A stretch of 64,000 nt of DNA from NCBI GenBank assembly GCA_038869515.1, contig JAWCQZ010000001.1:381160-445159 (forward strand), read 5' to 3'. The notes under the pieces were generated by a model that saw nothing but the letters and a program-made list of their open reading frames with translations, made no database searches and was not told the origin of the DNA. The translations under genes were made by a program, and so were the position numbers. The stretch's first letter is position 1. Each line of letters starts with the position of its first letter. This document shows, piece by piece, positions 8,643-16,208 of this stretch. This DNA comes from JAWCQZ01 sp038869515 [NCBI: Halobacteria archaeon] (GTDB lineage Archaea; Halobacteriota; Syntropharchaeia; JACQPP01).

Positions 8643-8796
8643 AAACCGCCCTCTGGCCGACGAAGTCCGCCGCCCTCTCGACCGCCCTCGCCGCCACCGC
8701 CTTCGCCCCCTTCACCAGGACCGGACGCTCCAGCAGCCGCGGGTGCTCCGCGAGCAGCCGCGCCACGCGCTCCACTGAAATAGATGTGAACCGCAA
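8643..8796 (-). pseudogene. possible remnant of an ArsC/Spx-type reductase (C-terminal part)
   Basis: The reverse strand encodes SVERVARLLAEHPRLLERP followed by VLVKGAKAVAARAVERAADF, which closely resembles the C-terminal half of arsenate-reductase/Spx proteins (..NP..IERP.VVKGDKA..GRP). The N-terminal thioredoxin-like half with its catalytic Cys is absent, the frame has only a TTG start, and its 3' end would run into the convergent MaoC gene. It is best read as a decayed gene downstream of the G1P dehydrogenase. Confidence 0.4.
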
Positions 8797-8815
8797 TCCC
8801 GACTCCCATGAAGAA

Positions 8816-9904
8816 CTATGCGGCGATAAACTCCGTCTCCACCAGCGTCTGCGCCGCCTGCTCCTTCGTCAGCCCCTCCCCCAGAATCGTCCAGCGATCG
8901 GGCCTCATCTTGGGCGCCATCACCAGCGCCTCGATGGCCTCGGCGTCGGCGATGCCCAACTCCTCCGCGTTCGTCGGGACCCCCAATTTCTTCAGCCCCT
9001 CCCGCACCGCCCGCCAGTCGCCGCCGTGGAGGTGAACCACCGGGAGGGTCCCGGCCCCGGTCTGGAGGCCGTGGAGGGCGGGCTTCCTGGCGACGCGGTC
9101 GAGGGCGTGGCTGAACATGTGCTCCGCCCCCGAGGCGGGGCGGCTGGAGCCGGCGATGGCCATCGCGACCCCGCTCGAGATGAGCGCCTCCATGACGATG
9201 TGGGCGGAGCGCTCGTCCCCGGGCTTAATCTCCCCGGCCCGCTCCAGGAGGATGCGGGCGGTCATCTCGCTGAGGGCCGCCGCGTATCCGCTGTAGGGCT
9301 CCCCTCTGACCTTGTGGGCCAGCCGGTAGTCCAGGACCGCTGCGAGGTTCGAGACGATGTCCCCGCACCCCGCCCGCAGGAGCTTGGGGGGCGCCCGGGC
9401 GATGACCGCGGTGTCGGCGAGGATGGCGAGCGGAGCGCGCGCCTCGACCGATAGGGAGCGCGCCCCGTGGTTCACCGTGGCGCGGTTGGAGGCGACCCCG
9501 TCGTGGCTCGCCGCGGTGGGGACGCTGAGGAAGGGCACTCCCAGGCGGGTGGAGAGGACCTTGGCGAGGTCGATCACGCGGCCGCCGCCGACGCCCACCA
9601 GGAAGCGCGCCTTCCGGGCGTCGGCCTGGAGTTCGTCCGCGCCCTTTCCCACCGGGGCCTCGAAGAGGGCCGTCTCGAACCGCCCCTCCCGCAGGGAGTC
9701 GGCCACCCGGCGCCCCGCCGCCTCCCCCGTCCGGGGGCCTGTGAGGACCGCCGCGGGGCCCGTCAGCCCCAGTTCGCGGCAGAGGGGGGCGATGTCGCCC
9801 AGGGCCCCGGGCCGGAGGATGACCTTCCGGGGCAACTCGATGCCCTTCGCCGCCGCGCTCGCCACGGTCGGGGGCTCGTTCCGGGAGTCTATTAGGTTTG
9901 TCAC
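8816..9904 (-). CDS. egsA: sn-glycerol-1-phosphate dehydrogenase [NAD(P)+]
   Basis: Reduces dihydroxyacetone phosphate to sn-glycerol-1-phosphate, the stereospecific backbone of archaeal membrane lipids. The 362 residues show the nucleotide-binding GVGGGRVIDLAK, SVPTAASHDG, and zinc ligands in AGCGDIVSN, SGAEHMFSH and the HGLQTG histidine. The start is GTG at 9904; a reverse-strand TATA box at 9931-9936 lies 29 nt upstream, and no nearby in-frame ATG exists. Confidence 0.95.
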   Translation of the reverse strand: MTNLIDSRNEPPTVASAAAKGIELPRKVILRPGALGDIAPLCRELGLTGPAAVLTGPRTGEAAGRRVADSLREGRFETALFEAPVGKGADELQADARKARFLVGVGGGRVIDLAKVLSTRLGVPFLSVPTAASHDGVASNRATVNHGARSLSVEARAPLAILADTAVIARAPPKLLRAGCGDIVSNLAAVLDYRLAHKVRGEPYSGYAAALSEMTARILLERAGEIKPGDERSAHIVMEALISSGVAMAIAGSSRPASGAEHMFSHALDRVARKPALHGLQTGAGTLPVVHLHGGDWRAVREGLKKLGVPTNAEELGIADAEAIEALVMAPKMRPDRWTILGEGLTKEQAAQTLVETEFIAA

Positions 9905-9916
9905 GGGGGCCCTTTA

Positions 9917-9930
9917 CCCCGCAAGCGGGG
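9917..9930. promoter_or_regulatory. egsA: palindrome between the egsA TATA box and start
   Basis: CCCCGC-AA-GCGGGG is a perfect 6-bp-arm palindrome lying between the TATA box and the GTG start of egsA, over the expected transcription start region, and 39 nt before the divergent membrane-protein gene. It is well placed for a repressor. Confidence 0.4.
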
Positions 9931-9936
9931 AATAAA
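9931..9936 (-). promoter_or_regulatory. egsA: TATA box of egsA (region shared with a divergent gene)
   Basis: TTTATT on the reverse strand, 29 nt before the GTG start. On the forward strand the same A/T block lies about 35 nt before the ATG at 9969, so a bidirectional promoter is possible. Confidence 0.5.
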
Positions 9937-9968
9937 GTCTATCGCCCCCGGCTGTCGAAAGAGGGGGG

Positions 9969-10433
9969 ATGGGGTCTTCGTTGAGCGCCGTGCTCCGGGT
10001 CGCGGCGCTGGCCTCCCTCCTCGCCCTCTCCGCCCTGGGCTCGGTCCGCCTCCTCCGCAAGGGGCTCCCATTTCCGCCCGAGGCGGTCGCGGTCCTCGCG
10101 GCCCTCGGCTTCGCCGCCCTCTACCTCCTCCGGGGCTCCTCGCTCTCCCGGCGCAGGGGGCTCCTCCTCGCCCTGGCCGGGGGGGGCGCCGCGGCCTACT
10201 TCGGAGCGGCCCTGGGGGGCCTCCCGGCCCTCCTCTTCGACCCCTTCGAGAGCACCCTCTTCCCGGGCTGGAGCGCGCTGCTGGTGGCCCTGGCCGCCGG
10301 GGCGGCTTTCGGCGCGGTCCTCTTCGGGCCACTGTCGCCGGGGGGGAGGGGCTCCGCCCCCCCCTCCCGTCCGCAGGCCCACCCCCCCTCCCCGGGGCCG
10401 GAGGGGGACGGGGCGAGACGCCGCCGGGTGTGA
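9969..10433 (+). CDS. predicted membrane protein of unknown function
   Basis: 154 residues with three to four hydrophobic helices (residues about 5-25, 37-55, 65-90 and 98-120) and a proline/glycine/arginine-rich tail. No recognisable family. Its TGA overlaps the PCMT ATG by 1 nt, so the two are probably co-transcribed. Divergent from egsA. Confidence 0.6.
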   Translation: MGSSLSAVLRVAALASLLALSALGSVRLLRKGLPFPPEAVAVLAALGFAALYLLRGSSLSRRRGLLLALAGGGAAAYFGAALGGLPALLFDPFESTLFPGWSALLVALAAGAAFGAVLFGPLSPGGRGSAPPSRPQAHPPSPGPEGDGARRRRV

Positions 10434-11068
10434 TGGGGAGCCCGAGCCTCCCGGACCTCCTGGAAGAACTCCGGGCCCGCGGCGCCTCGGAGCGGACCCT
10501 GGCGGCCATGGCCGGGGTGGACCGGGCCCTCTTCGTCCCCGAGAAGCTCCGGCGGGAGGCATACCGGGACGTTCCCCTCCCCATCGGCGAGGGGCAGACC
10601 ATCAGCGCCCCCCACATGGTGGCCATCCTGTGCGACCTCCTCGAACTCGCTCCGGGCCACAAGGTCCTGGAGGTGGGCGGCGGCTCCGGATACCAGGCGG
10701 CGGTCATGGCGCGCCTCGCGGCCCCCGGGGGCCGCCTCTACACCGTCGAAATTCTGCCGGCCCTGGCGGAGAGGGCGCGGGCCAACCTCCGGGCCGCCGG
10801 GGTCTCCAACGCCACCGTCGTGGTCGGCGACGGCTCGCTCGGGCTCCCGGAGCGCGCCCCCTTCGACCGCATCGCGGTGGCCTGCTCGGCTCCCGACATC
10901 CCCCCGCCCCTCCTGGAGCAGCTGACCCGGGGGGGCCGCATGGCCATCCCCGTGGGGCGGGTCTTCCAGGAGCTCCTCCTGGTCGTGAAGGAGGACGGCG
11001 CCGTGCGCGTCCCCCAGGGGGGCGTGGCCTTCGTCCCCCTGGTCGGCAAGTTCGGATTCCGCGAGTGA
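10433..11068 (+). CDS. pcm: protein-L-isoaspartate O-methyltransferase
   Basis: Repairs isoaspartyl residues in damaged proteins using SAM. The 211 residues show the family motif GQTISAPHMVA, SAM-binding VLEVGGGSGYQAA, YTVEI for the ribose acid, and the C-terminal GGRMAIPVG. ATG at 10433 overlaps the stop of the preceding membrane protein; a GTG 3 nt upstream is possible but less likely. Confidence 0.93.
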   Translation: MGSPSLPDLLEELRARGASERTLAAMAGVDRALFVPEKLRREAYRDVPLPIGEGQTISAPHMVAILCDLLELAPGHKVLEVGGGSGYQAAVMARLAAPGGRLYTVEILPALAERARANLRAAGVSNATVVVGDGSLGLPERAPFDRIAVACSAPDIPPPLLEQLTRGGRMAIPVGRVFQELLLVVKEDGAVRVPQGGVAFVPLVGKFGFRE

Positions 11069-11123
11069 TCCCCCTCTCCCCCCGCGGAGACAGATTCATA
11101 GCCTCCCCCCGCGAAGGCCCCCC

Positions 11124-11351
11124 ATGTTCCCCAAGGAGGTCCAGGAGTCGGTCCGGAGGTGGGCCGCCGAGCTCAACGCCGACCCCGACATGGTCGCCAC
11201 CGAGTACGAGAAGGTCTTCCGGAGCCGCCACCTGGAGAAACTGGATGAACCCACCCGTCACCAGGAGGCCCTCAAGGAGTTGAAGTTCAGACTCATGGAC
11301 CGGCTCCAGTTGCGGAAGTTCAGAAAGGGCAAGCACGAGCCCGTCGAGTGA
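11124..11351 (+). CDS. 75-residue hypothetical helical protein
   Basis: A highly charged, probably all-helical protein (QESVRRWAAELNADPDMV, then KELKFRLMDRLQLRKFRKGK). A TTCATA element about 29 nt upstream of the ATG fits the promoters of other genes in this window. The basic C-terminus could bind nucleic acid or membrane, but no family was recognised. Confidence 0.55.
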   Translation: MFPKEVQESVRRWAAELNADPDMVATEYEKVFRSRHLEKLDEPTRHQEALKELKFRLMDRLQLRKFRKGKHEPVE

Positions 11352-11427
11352 GGGGCTCCCGGAGCCCGGGCGCGGGCCGGACTTCCCAGTCTCCCCACCT
11401 CCTTAAATCTCCGGCCAGAGTGGAACC

Positions 11428-12570
11428 ATGGTCTCCCTCCGGGCCCTCGCGGCGGTGGCTCTGGCGGCCGGCATCGCCGGGGGGATGCTCGCCCTGGGGG
11501 CGGAACCCCTCCTCCGGCCTCCCCCCGGGCTTCCCGCCCCGCCCGCTCCTCCGCCCCTCAACCTCTCGGGAAACATCACCCTCGAAGAGCTGGTGGAGGC
11601 GGCCTACCAGCGGGTCGCTCCCTCCGTGATCCACATCACGACGACCGTCGTCCGCTCCACCCTCTTCGGGCCCTCCGAGAGCACGGGCCAGGGCTCGGGA
11701 GTGGTCATCAACGCCACCGGCCTCCTCCTGACCAACTACCACGTGGTCCAGGGGGCCTCGCGGATCGAGGTCAACTTGACCTCCGGGCGACGGGCAGGCG
11801 CCCAGGTGGTGGGCTCGGACCCCGAGCGCGACATCGCGGTCCTGCGGGTCGTGGCGCGGCCCGAGGAGCTGCCCGCAGCCCCCCTCGGGAACTCGTCGGA
11901 CCTGCGGGTTGGCCAGTCGGTCATGGCCATCGGCAACCCGTTCGGCCTCGACCGGACCGTGACCCTCGGCATCGTGAGCGCCCTCAACCGGAGCCTCGAC
12001 GCCGAGGACGGGACGGTGCTCAACGGCCTCATCCAGACCGACGCCTCCATCAACCCCGGCAACAGCGGGGGGCCCCTGGTGAACCTCCGGGGCGAGGTGG
12101 TGGGCATCAACACCGCCATCCTCTCCCCGAGCGGAGGCAACATCGGCATCGGCTTCGCCATCCCGGTGGACGAGGCGCGCCGGGTCGCCGACTCCATCCA
12201 GGAGAGGGCGCGGGAGGCGGGGCCGCCGAGGGCGTGGCTGGGCGTCTCCGGGACGACCGTGGACGCCGCGCTGGTCCGGCTCCTCCGGCTCCCGGTGGCC
12301 CAGGGGGTCCTGCTCATCGAAGTGGTCCCGGGCAGCCCCGCGGACCGGGCGGGCCTCCGGGGCGGAGACACCACCCTCATCCTGAACAACCGGGTCCTCC
12401 TCGTCGGCGGAGACATCCTCCTGGAGGCGGACGGCAAGCCGCTGAAATCGATGGATGACCTCGCCGCGCTCATCGGCTCCAAGAGGCCCGGGGAGGAGAT
12501 GGCCCTGACCTTCCTGCGGGACTCCGACCGGCGGACGGTGGCGGTGACGCTCGGGACCCGGCCCGCCTAG
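11428..12570 (+). CDS. HtrA/DegP-family serine protease with PDZ domain
   Basis: A membrane-anchored or secreted quality-control protease of 380 residues. Residues 1-26 form a signal/anchor helix, followed by a proline-rich linker; the trypsin-like domain has His in LTNYHVV, Asp in PERDIAVLRV and Ser in NPGNSGGPL. Residues about 270-375 form one PDZ domain (ASGD..L-type loop GSPADRAGLRGGD). A TTAAAT element about 25-30 nt upstream supports the ATG. It converges with dapF with a 4-nt overlap. Confidence 0.9.
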   Translation: MVSLRALAAVALAAGIAGGMLALGAEPLLRPPPGLPAPPAPPPLNLSGNITLEELVEAAYQRVAPSVIHITTTVVRSTLFGPSESTGQGSGVVINATGLLLTNYHVVQGASRIEVNLTSGRRAGAQVVGSDPERDIAVLRVVARPEELPAAPLGNSSDLRVGQSVMAIGNPFGLDRTVTLGIVSALNRSLDAEDGTVLNGLIQTDASINPGNSGGPLVNLRGEVVGINTAILSPSGGNIGIGFAIPVDEARRVADSIQERAREAGPPRAWLGVSGTTVDAALVRLLRLPVAQGVLLIEVVPGSPADRAGLRGGDTTLILNNRVLLVGGDILLEADGKPLKSMDDLAALIGSKRPGEEMALTFLRDSDRRTVAVTLGTRPA

Positions 12571-13388
12571 CCCGCCAGGGCCCCGTCGAAAACCAGCACC
12601 GGCAGCCCCTCCAGGAAGTAGCGCCCCGCGCGTTCATAGGCGTAGTTCACGCCGCCCCGGGTGACGATTCTCGCCCGGGGCCCGGGCAGCATGTGGCGCC
12701 GGAGGGCCGCCGCGAGGGAGGCGACGGCGCCGGTGCCGCAGGAGAGGGTCTCCCCCTCCACCCCGCGCTCGAAGGTGCGGATGCGGAGGGTCGAGCCCTC
12801 CACCTGGACGAAGTTCACGTTGGTCCCCTTCGGGAACGAGGGGTGCCACCGGATTTTTGGCCCGAGGGCCGCGACGGGGGCCTTTGCGACCTCCTCGACG
12901 AACACGACGGCGTGGGGCACTCCGGTGTTGACCGCTGTGACCCTGACCCCGGTGCCCTTCAAGGGCTCGTTCACCATCTCGCCGCGCCCCCGGACCGGGA
13001 CGTCGCGCCGGTCGAACCGGGCGCCCCCGAAGCCGGCCCGCGCCCAGAGGTCTCCGGCGCGATTGCGGACCTCCACCCGCTCGATGCCCGCAATCGTCTC
13101 GATGGCGTAGGCGGCCCGGGGACGCGTGCTGTGGACCCACCCGGCGGCGCAGAGCAGCCCGTTGCCGCACATCTCCGCTTCCGATTTGTCGGGCTGGAAG
13201 AGTCGCATCCGGAAATCGGCGCGCTTCGACGGCAGCAGGTAGAGGACCCCGTCTGCCCCGACCGAGCGGTTCCGGTCGCAGACCCGGGCGGCGAAGTCGG
13301 CCTTGCGCTTCACGAATTCGCGGCGGCGCTCGTCAATCAGGATGAAGTCGTTGCCGGAGGAGTGGAGTTTGGCGAAGGGGATGGGCAT
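12567..13388 (-). CDS. dapF: diaminopimelate epimerase
   Basis: Interconverts LL- and meso-diaminopimelate in lysine synthesis. The 273 residues contain both active-site cysteines in MCGNGLLCAAGW and SCGTGAVASLAA, and the N-terminal KLHSSGNDFILID. No other dap gene is in the window. TTCATTC about 28 nt upstream is the probable promoter element. Confidence 0.92.
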   Translation of the reverse strand: MPIPFAKLHSSGNDFILIDERRREFVKRKADFAARVCDRNRSVGADGVLYLLPSKRADFRMRLFQPDKSEAEMCGNGLLCAAGWVHSTRPRAAYAIETIAGIERVEVRNRAGDLWARAGFGGARFDRRDVPVRGRGEMVNEPLKGTGVRVTAVNTGVPHAVVFVEEVAKAPVAALGPKIRWHPSFPKGTNVNFVQVEGSTLRIRTFERGVEGETLSCGTGAVASLAAALRRHMLPGPRARIVTRGGVNYAYERAGRYFLEGLPVLVFDGALAG

Positions 13389-13548
13389 GGTTGGCGAGCA
13401 TAGGGCGCACTCCGAATGAACCTTGCGGGTTCCGTGGCGAGAGAACCCCGGGACTCGTTGCCAGAGCCGCGCGCACCGCGTTCCGGGTCCCGCCGACGTT
13501 CGGCCCCGCGAACCCGGTGGCCCCGGCGATGAACGGCCCCCGATCCCG
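13389..13548. other. intergenic with a possible decayed NAD-epimerase fragment
   Basis: 160 nt between dapF and an SDR gene. On the reverse strand one frame reads PFIAGATGFAGPNVGGTRNA, which mixes the TGATGF(V)G nucleotide motif and the NVEGTRN segment of sugar-nucleotide epimerases in too short a space. It may be a remnant with an internal deletion or chance. The dapF promoter is at its left end. Confidence 0.25.
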
Positions 13549-14262
13549 TCAGGCGCGGCCGTAGACCGGAATCGCCGCGCCGCTGACCGATTTGGCCGAG
13601 TCGCCCGCGAGGAAGAGGATGGCCTCGGCGACCTCCCCGGGCTTCACCCATGCGGAGAAGTCGGCGTCGGGCATCACCCTCCGGTTGGCGGGGGTGTCGA
13701 GGATGGAGGGACAGACCGCGTTCACGGTGACCCCCGCCCCCTTCAACTCCTCCGCAAGCGTCTCCACGAGCCGGAGCACTCCCGCCTTGGCCGCCGAGTA
13801 GGCGGCGGCCCCCGCTTCCCCTCGGAGGCCGGCCCGGGAGGAGACGCAGACGATGCGGCCGGAGCGCTGGCGGGCCATGAGGGGCGCGGCGGCCTTGCAG
13901 GCGAGGAATGCGGACTTCAGGTTGAGGTCGAGCATGCAGTCCCAGTCCCTCTCCGAGGTCTCGGCCACCGGCGGGCCTCCGAGGTAGCCGCCGACGAGGC
14001 AGACCAGGATGTCGAGGCGTCCGTGCCCTCTCGCCACATCCCGCACCGCCCGCCGGACCTCCCGCTCCTTCGTGACGTCGCACTTCACCGTCCCGGGACG
14101 GTTCTTCAGAGCCCGGGTCTCCCGCTCCAGCACCCCGACCTCCCGCTCGTAGATGTAGGTCGTGGTGGTCTTCGCCCCCGCGCGGCAGAAGGCCTCGGTG
14201 ACGACCCGGCCGAGGTCTCCGGTGCCGCCGGTGACGAGGACGACCTTGTTTTGGAGTGTCAC
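13549..14262 (-). CDS. short-chain dehydrogenase/reductase
   Basis: 237 residues with TGGTGDLG at 11-18 for NAD(P) binding, SSRAG serine region and catalytic YSAAK at 155-159; the C-terminus ends in a V/G-rich strand typical of the family. 3-oxoacyl reductases look like this, but substrate is not determined. The GTG start at 14262 is preceded by a clear GGAGG Shine-Dalgarno sequence 7 nt away, unusual in this window. Confidence 0.85.
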   Translation of the reverse strand: MTLQNKVVLVTGGTGDLGRVVTEAFCRAGAKTTTTYIYEREVGVLERETRALKNRPGTVKCDVTKEREVRRAVRDVARGHGRLDILVCLVGGYLGGPPVAETSERDWDCMLDLNLKSAFLACKAAAPLMARQRSGRIVCVSSRAGLRGEAGAAAYSAAKAGVLRLVETLAEELKGAGVTVNAVCPSILDTPANRRVMPDADFSAWVKPGEVAEAILFLAGDSAKSVSGAAIPVYGRA

Positions 14263-14375
14263 TTTCGCCTCCTATTCGGAGGTGTCGGGCATGCCGTCCT
14301 CGGCCTTCGGGCTGCGGTCGGCGGACGATTCAGGGACACGGTCGCATTTTTCCCCTGAAAGCCAAAAGGGTTCGC

Positions 14376-15413
14376 GTGGCCAGGATTCCCGTCGCCCTGC
14401 TGGGCGCCACCGGCTTCACCGGCACCTTCGCCGCCCGGGCCCTCGACCAATCGGGCGCCGAGTTCCTCTTGGCGGGCCGGAGGGTCGAGGCTCTGAAAGA
14501 GTTGGCCCGGAGCCTGGAGTCGAAGCCGGGAGTGGTGAAGGCCGACGCCACCGACCCCGCCGGCCTCCGTGCGCTGGCCAAGCGGGTCTCCTCCATCGCC
14601 TCCACGGCGGGCCCCTTCCTCCGCCTCGGGCCCCCGGTGGTGGAGGCGTGCATCGCGGCGGGGACCCACTACACCGACACCACCGGAGAGCCGCCCTTTG
14701 TCAAGCGGGTCTTCGACCAGCACGCCGACGCCAAGCGCGCGGGGTGCGCGCTCGTCCCCGGCGTCGCCATCATCCCCGGCCTCGGGGACTTCGCCGCGGC
14801 CCTCGCCGCGCGGGGCGTCCGGCGGCCCGAGGAGGCCGAAATCCGGCTGCGCCAGTGGGTCTCCGGGGGCGGGGGGTTCAACATGGGGCGGGGGACTCTC
14901 CGGAGCCTCCTCGAACTGATGGGCGAGCCGTGGTACGGCTTCCGGGAGGGGCGCCACTTCGAGAAGTCGAGCCTCTCGGTGGGCCCGTGGGGGGTCGAAA
15001 TCCCCTCCTGCGAGGTGCTGACCGTCCCGCGCCACCTCAAGGTGAAGCGGGTGGTCGCCGCGGTTTCGCTCCCGCCCCTGCTCGAGGCGGCGGGGCTGCT
15101 GATGGAGCCGGTCGAAATCCCGGTCCCGGCGCTCCGTGCCCGGGGCCTCGCGCGGCTCGTGGACCGCCTGCCGGGCCTCTCGAACGGGGCCGCGGACGCC
15201 CGCGCCCGGGTGTCGGTCAAGGCGGTGGTCCGGGGGGGCGGAGAGGAGGCGGAGGCGGTGGTGAGGGGGAGGAGCGTCTACGACCTCTCGGGCCGGATGG
15301 TCGCCCGCATGGCCCTCGAACTGGCGGAGAAGGGCCCGGCCGGGGCGCTCGCGCCCGCGCAGGCGGTCGAGCCGGGAAAATTCCTCAAATCGGTCGGGGT
15401 GGAGGTCGGGTGA
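14376..15413 (+). CDS. saccharopine dehydrogenase-like NAD(P)-binding reductase
   Basis: 345 residues beginning with a Rossmann motif (ALLGATGFTGTFAARAL) and the family segment STAGPFLRLGPPVVEACI followed by GTHYTDTTGE. This group includes trans-acting enoyl reductases and many uncharacterised oxidoreductases rather than true saccharopine dehydrogenases. The GTG start at 14376 directly precedes the Rossmann strand; upstream in-frame sequence has no coding character. Confidence 0.8.
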   Translation: MARIPVALLGATGFTGTFAARALDQSGAEFLLAGRRVEALKELARSLESKPGVVKADATDPAGLRALAKRVSSIASTAGPFLRLGPPVVEACIAAGTHYTDTTGEPPFVKRVFDQHADAKRAGCALVPGVAIIPGLGDFAAALAARGVRRPEEAEIRLRQWVSGGGGFNMGRGTLRSLLELMGEPWYGFREGRHFEKSSLSVGPWGVEIPSCEVLTVPRHLKVKRVVAAVSLPPLLEAAGLLMEPVEIPVPALRARGLARLVDRLPGLSNGAADARARVSVKAVVRGGGEEAEAVVRGRSVYDLSGRMVARMALELAEKGPAGALAPAQAVEPGKFLKSVGVEVG

Positions 15414-15414
15414 G

Positions 15415-15855
15415 TCAGGCGGAGCGAGGAGGCTCCCGCGCCCCCCCCCAGACCGCCGCCAGGTAGAGCCCGACCACGAGGTTGAAGACCGGCGCACCGC
15501 CGATGCCCATGAGCCCCATTTGGCTCAGCCCGGTCACCCCGGCGATGTAGACCGGGTCGGCGGGGACCTCGATGAGCCGGAGGGCGGCCACCACGAGGAG
15601 CCACGCGGGCTCTTTCGGGGCTCGCAGGGCGGCGACCGCCTGGAAGGCGGCGTAGCCAAGCCAGACGACCCCCGTCCGCTGGAGGAGGTAGGTCGGGTCC
15701 CCCGCGGTCCCGGGGTGGAGCAGCGAGACGTAGAACGCGGGGGCGAGGAGAGCGGTCCCGCCGAGCCAGATGTCGAACCCGGCCAGGGCGCCGACGAGGA
15801 CCCGCGCGTGGCGCATATGGCGGCCCGGGAGGCGGAGGCGGTCGAGGAGGCTCAC
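15415..15855 (-). CDS. membrane protein of unknown function
   Basis: 146 residues with four predicted transmembrane helices (about 18-40, 65-83, 85-105 and 118-138). No catalytic motif. Third gene of an operon with a small membrane protein and penicillin acylase; its ATG overlaps the upstream stop by 4 nt (ATGA). Confidence 0.65.
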   Translation of the reverse strand: MSLLDRLRLPGRHMRHARVLVGALAGFDIWLGGTALLAPAFYVSLLHPGTAGDPTYLLQRTGVVWLGYAAFQAVAALRAPKEPAWLLVVAALRLIEVPADPVYIAGVTGLSQMGLMGIGGAPVFNLVVGLYLAAVWGGAREPPRSA

Positions 15856-16208
15856 GCCCCCTCCTTGGAGAGGACCCTCTTGAGGCTTCGCCCCGCGGCG
15901 GCCCCGAGGGCGGAGAGCAGCAGACCGATGGTGAGGCTCGCCAGGAACAGCACCGGGAGGCCCGCTCCCCCGAGGAGGGCGCTCCCGAGGGCCCCCGCCA
16001 CGCGGCCGGCGGGGGTGGCAGCCAACTGGACCAGGAGGAGCAGGAGCCAGGCTCCCAGGGCGCCGAGGATGGCGGAGCGGAAGGCGCGCTCCCGGGCGAG
16101 GTAGCCGCCGGCGATGCCCGCCAGGGCGGCGGCCTGCCAGAGGCCGAGGAACCCTCCGGTGAGCATGACGCCGAAGGCGACCCCGAGAGCCCGGACGTCG
16201 AACTTCAT
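15852..16208 (-). CDS. small membrane protein of the penicillin acylase operon
   Basis: 118 residues with three to four hydrophobic stretches, a glycine-rich first half and a basic C-terminus (GRSLKRVLSKEGA). ATG overlaps the acylase TGA by 4 nt and its stop overlaps the next ATG by 4 nt, so the three genes are translationally coupled. Function unknown; it may anchor or assist the exported acylase. Confidence 0.65.
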   Translation of the reverse strand: MKFDVRALGVAFGVMLTGGFLGLWQAAALAGIAGGYLARERAFRSAILGALGAWLLLLLVQLAATPAGRVAGALGSALLGGAGLPVLFLASLTIGLLLSALGAAAGRSLKRVLSKEGA

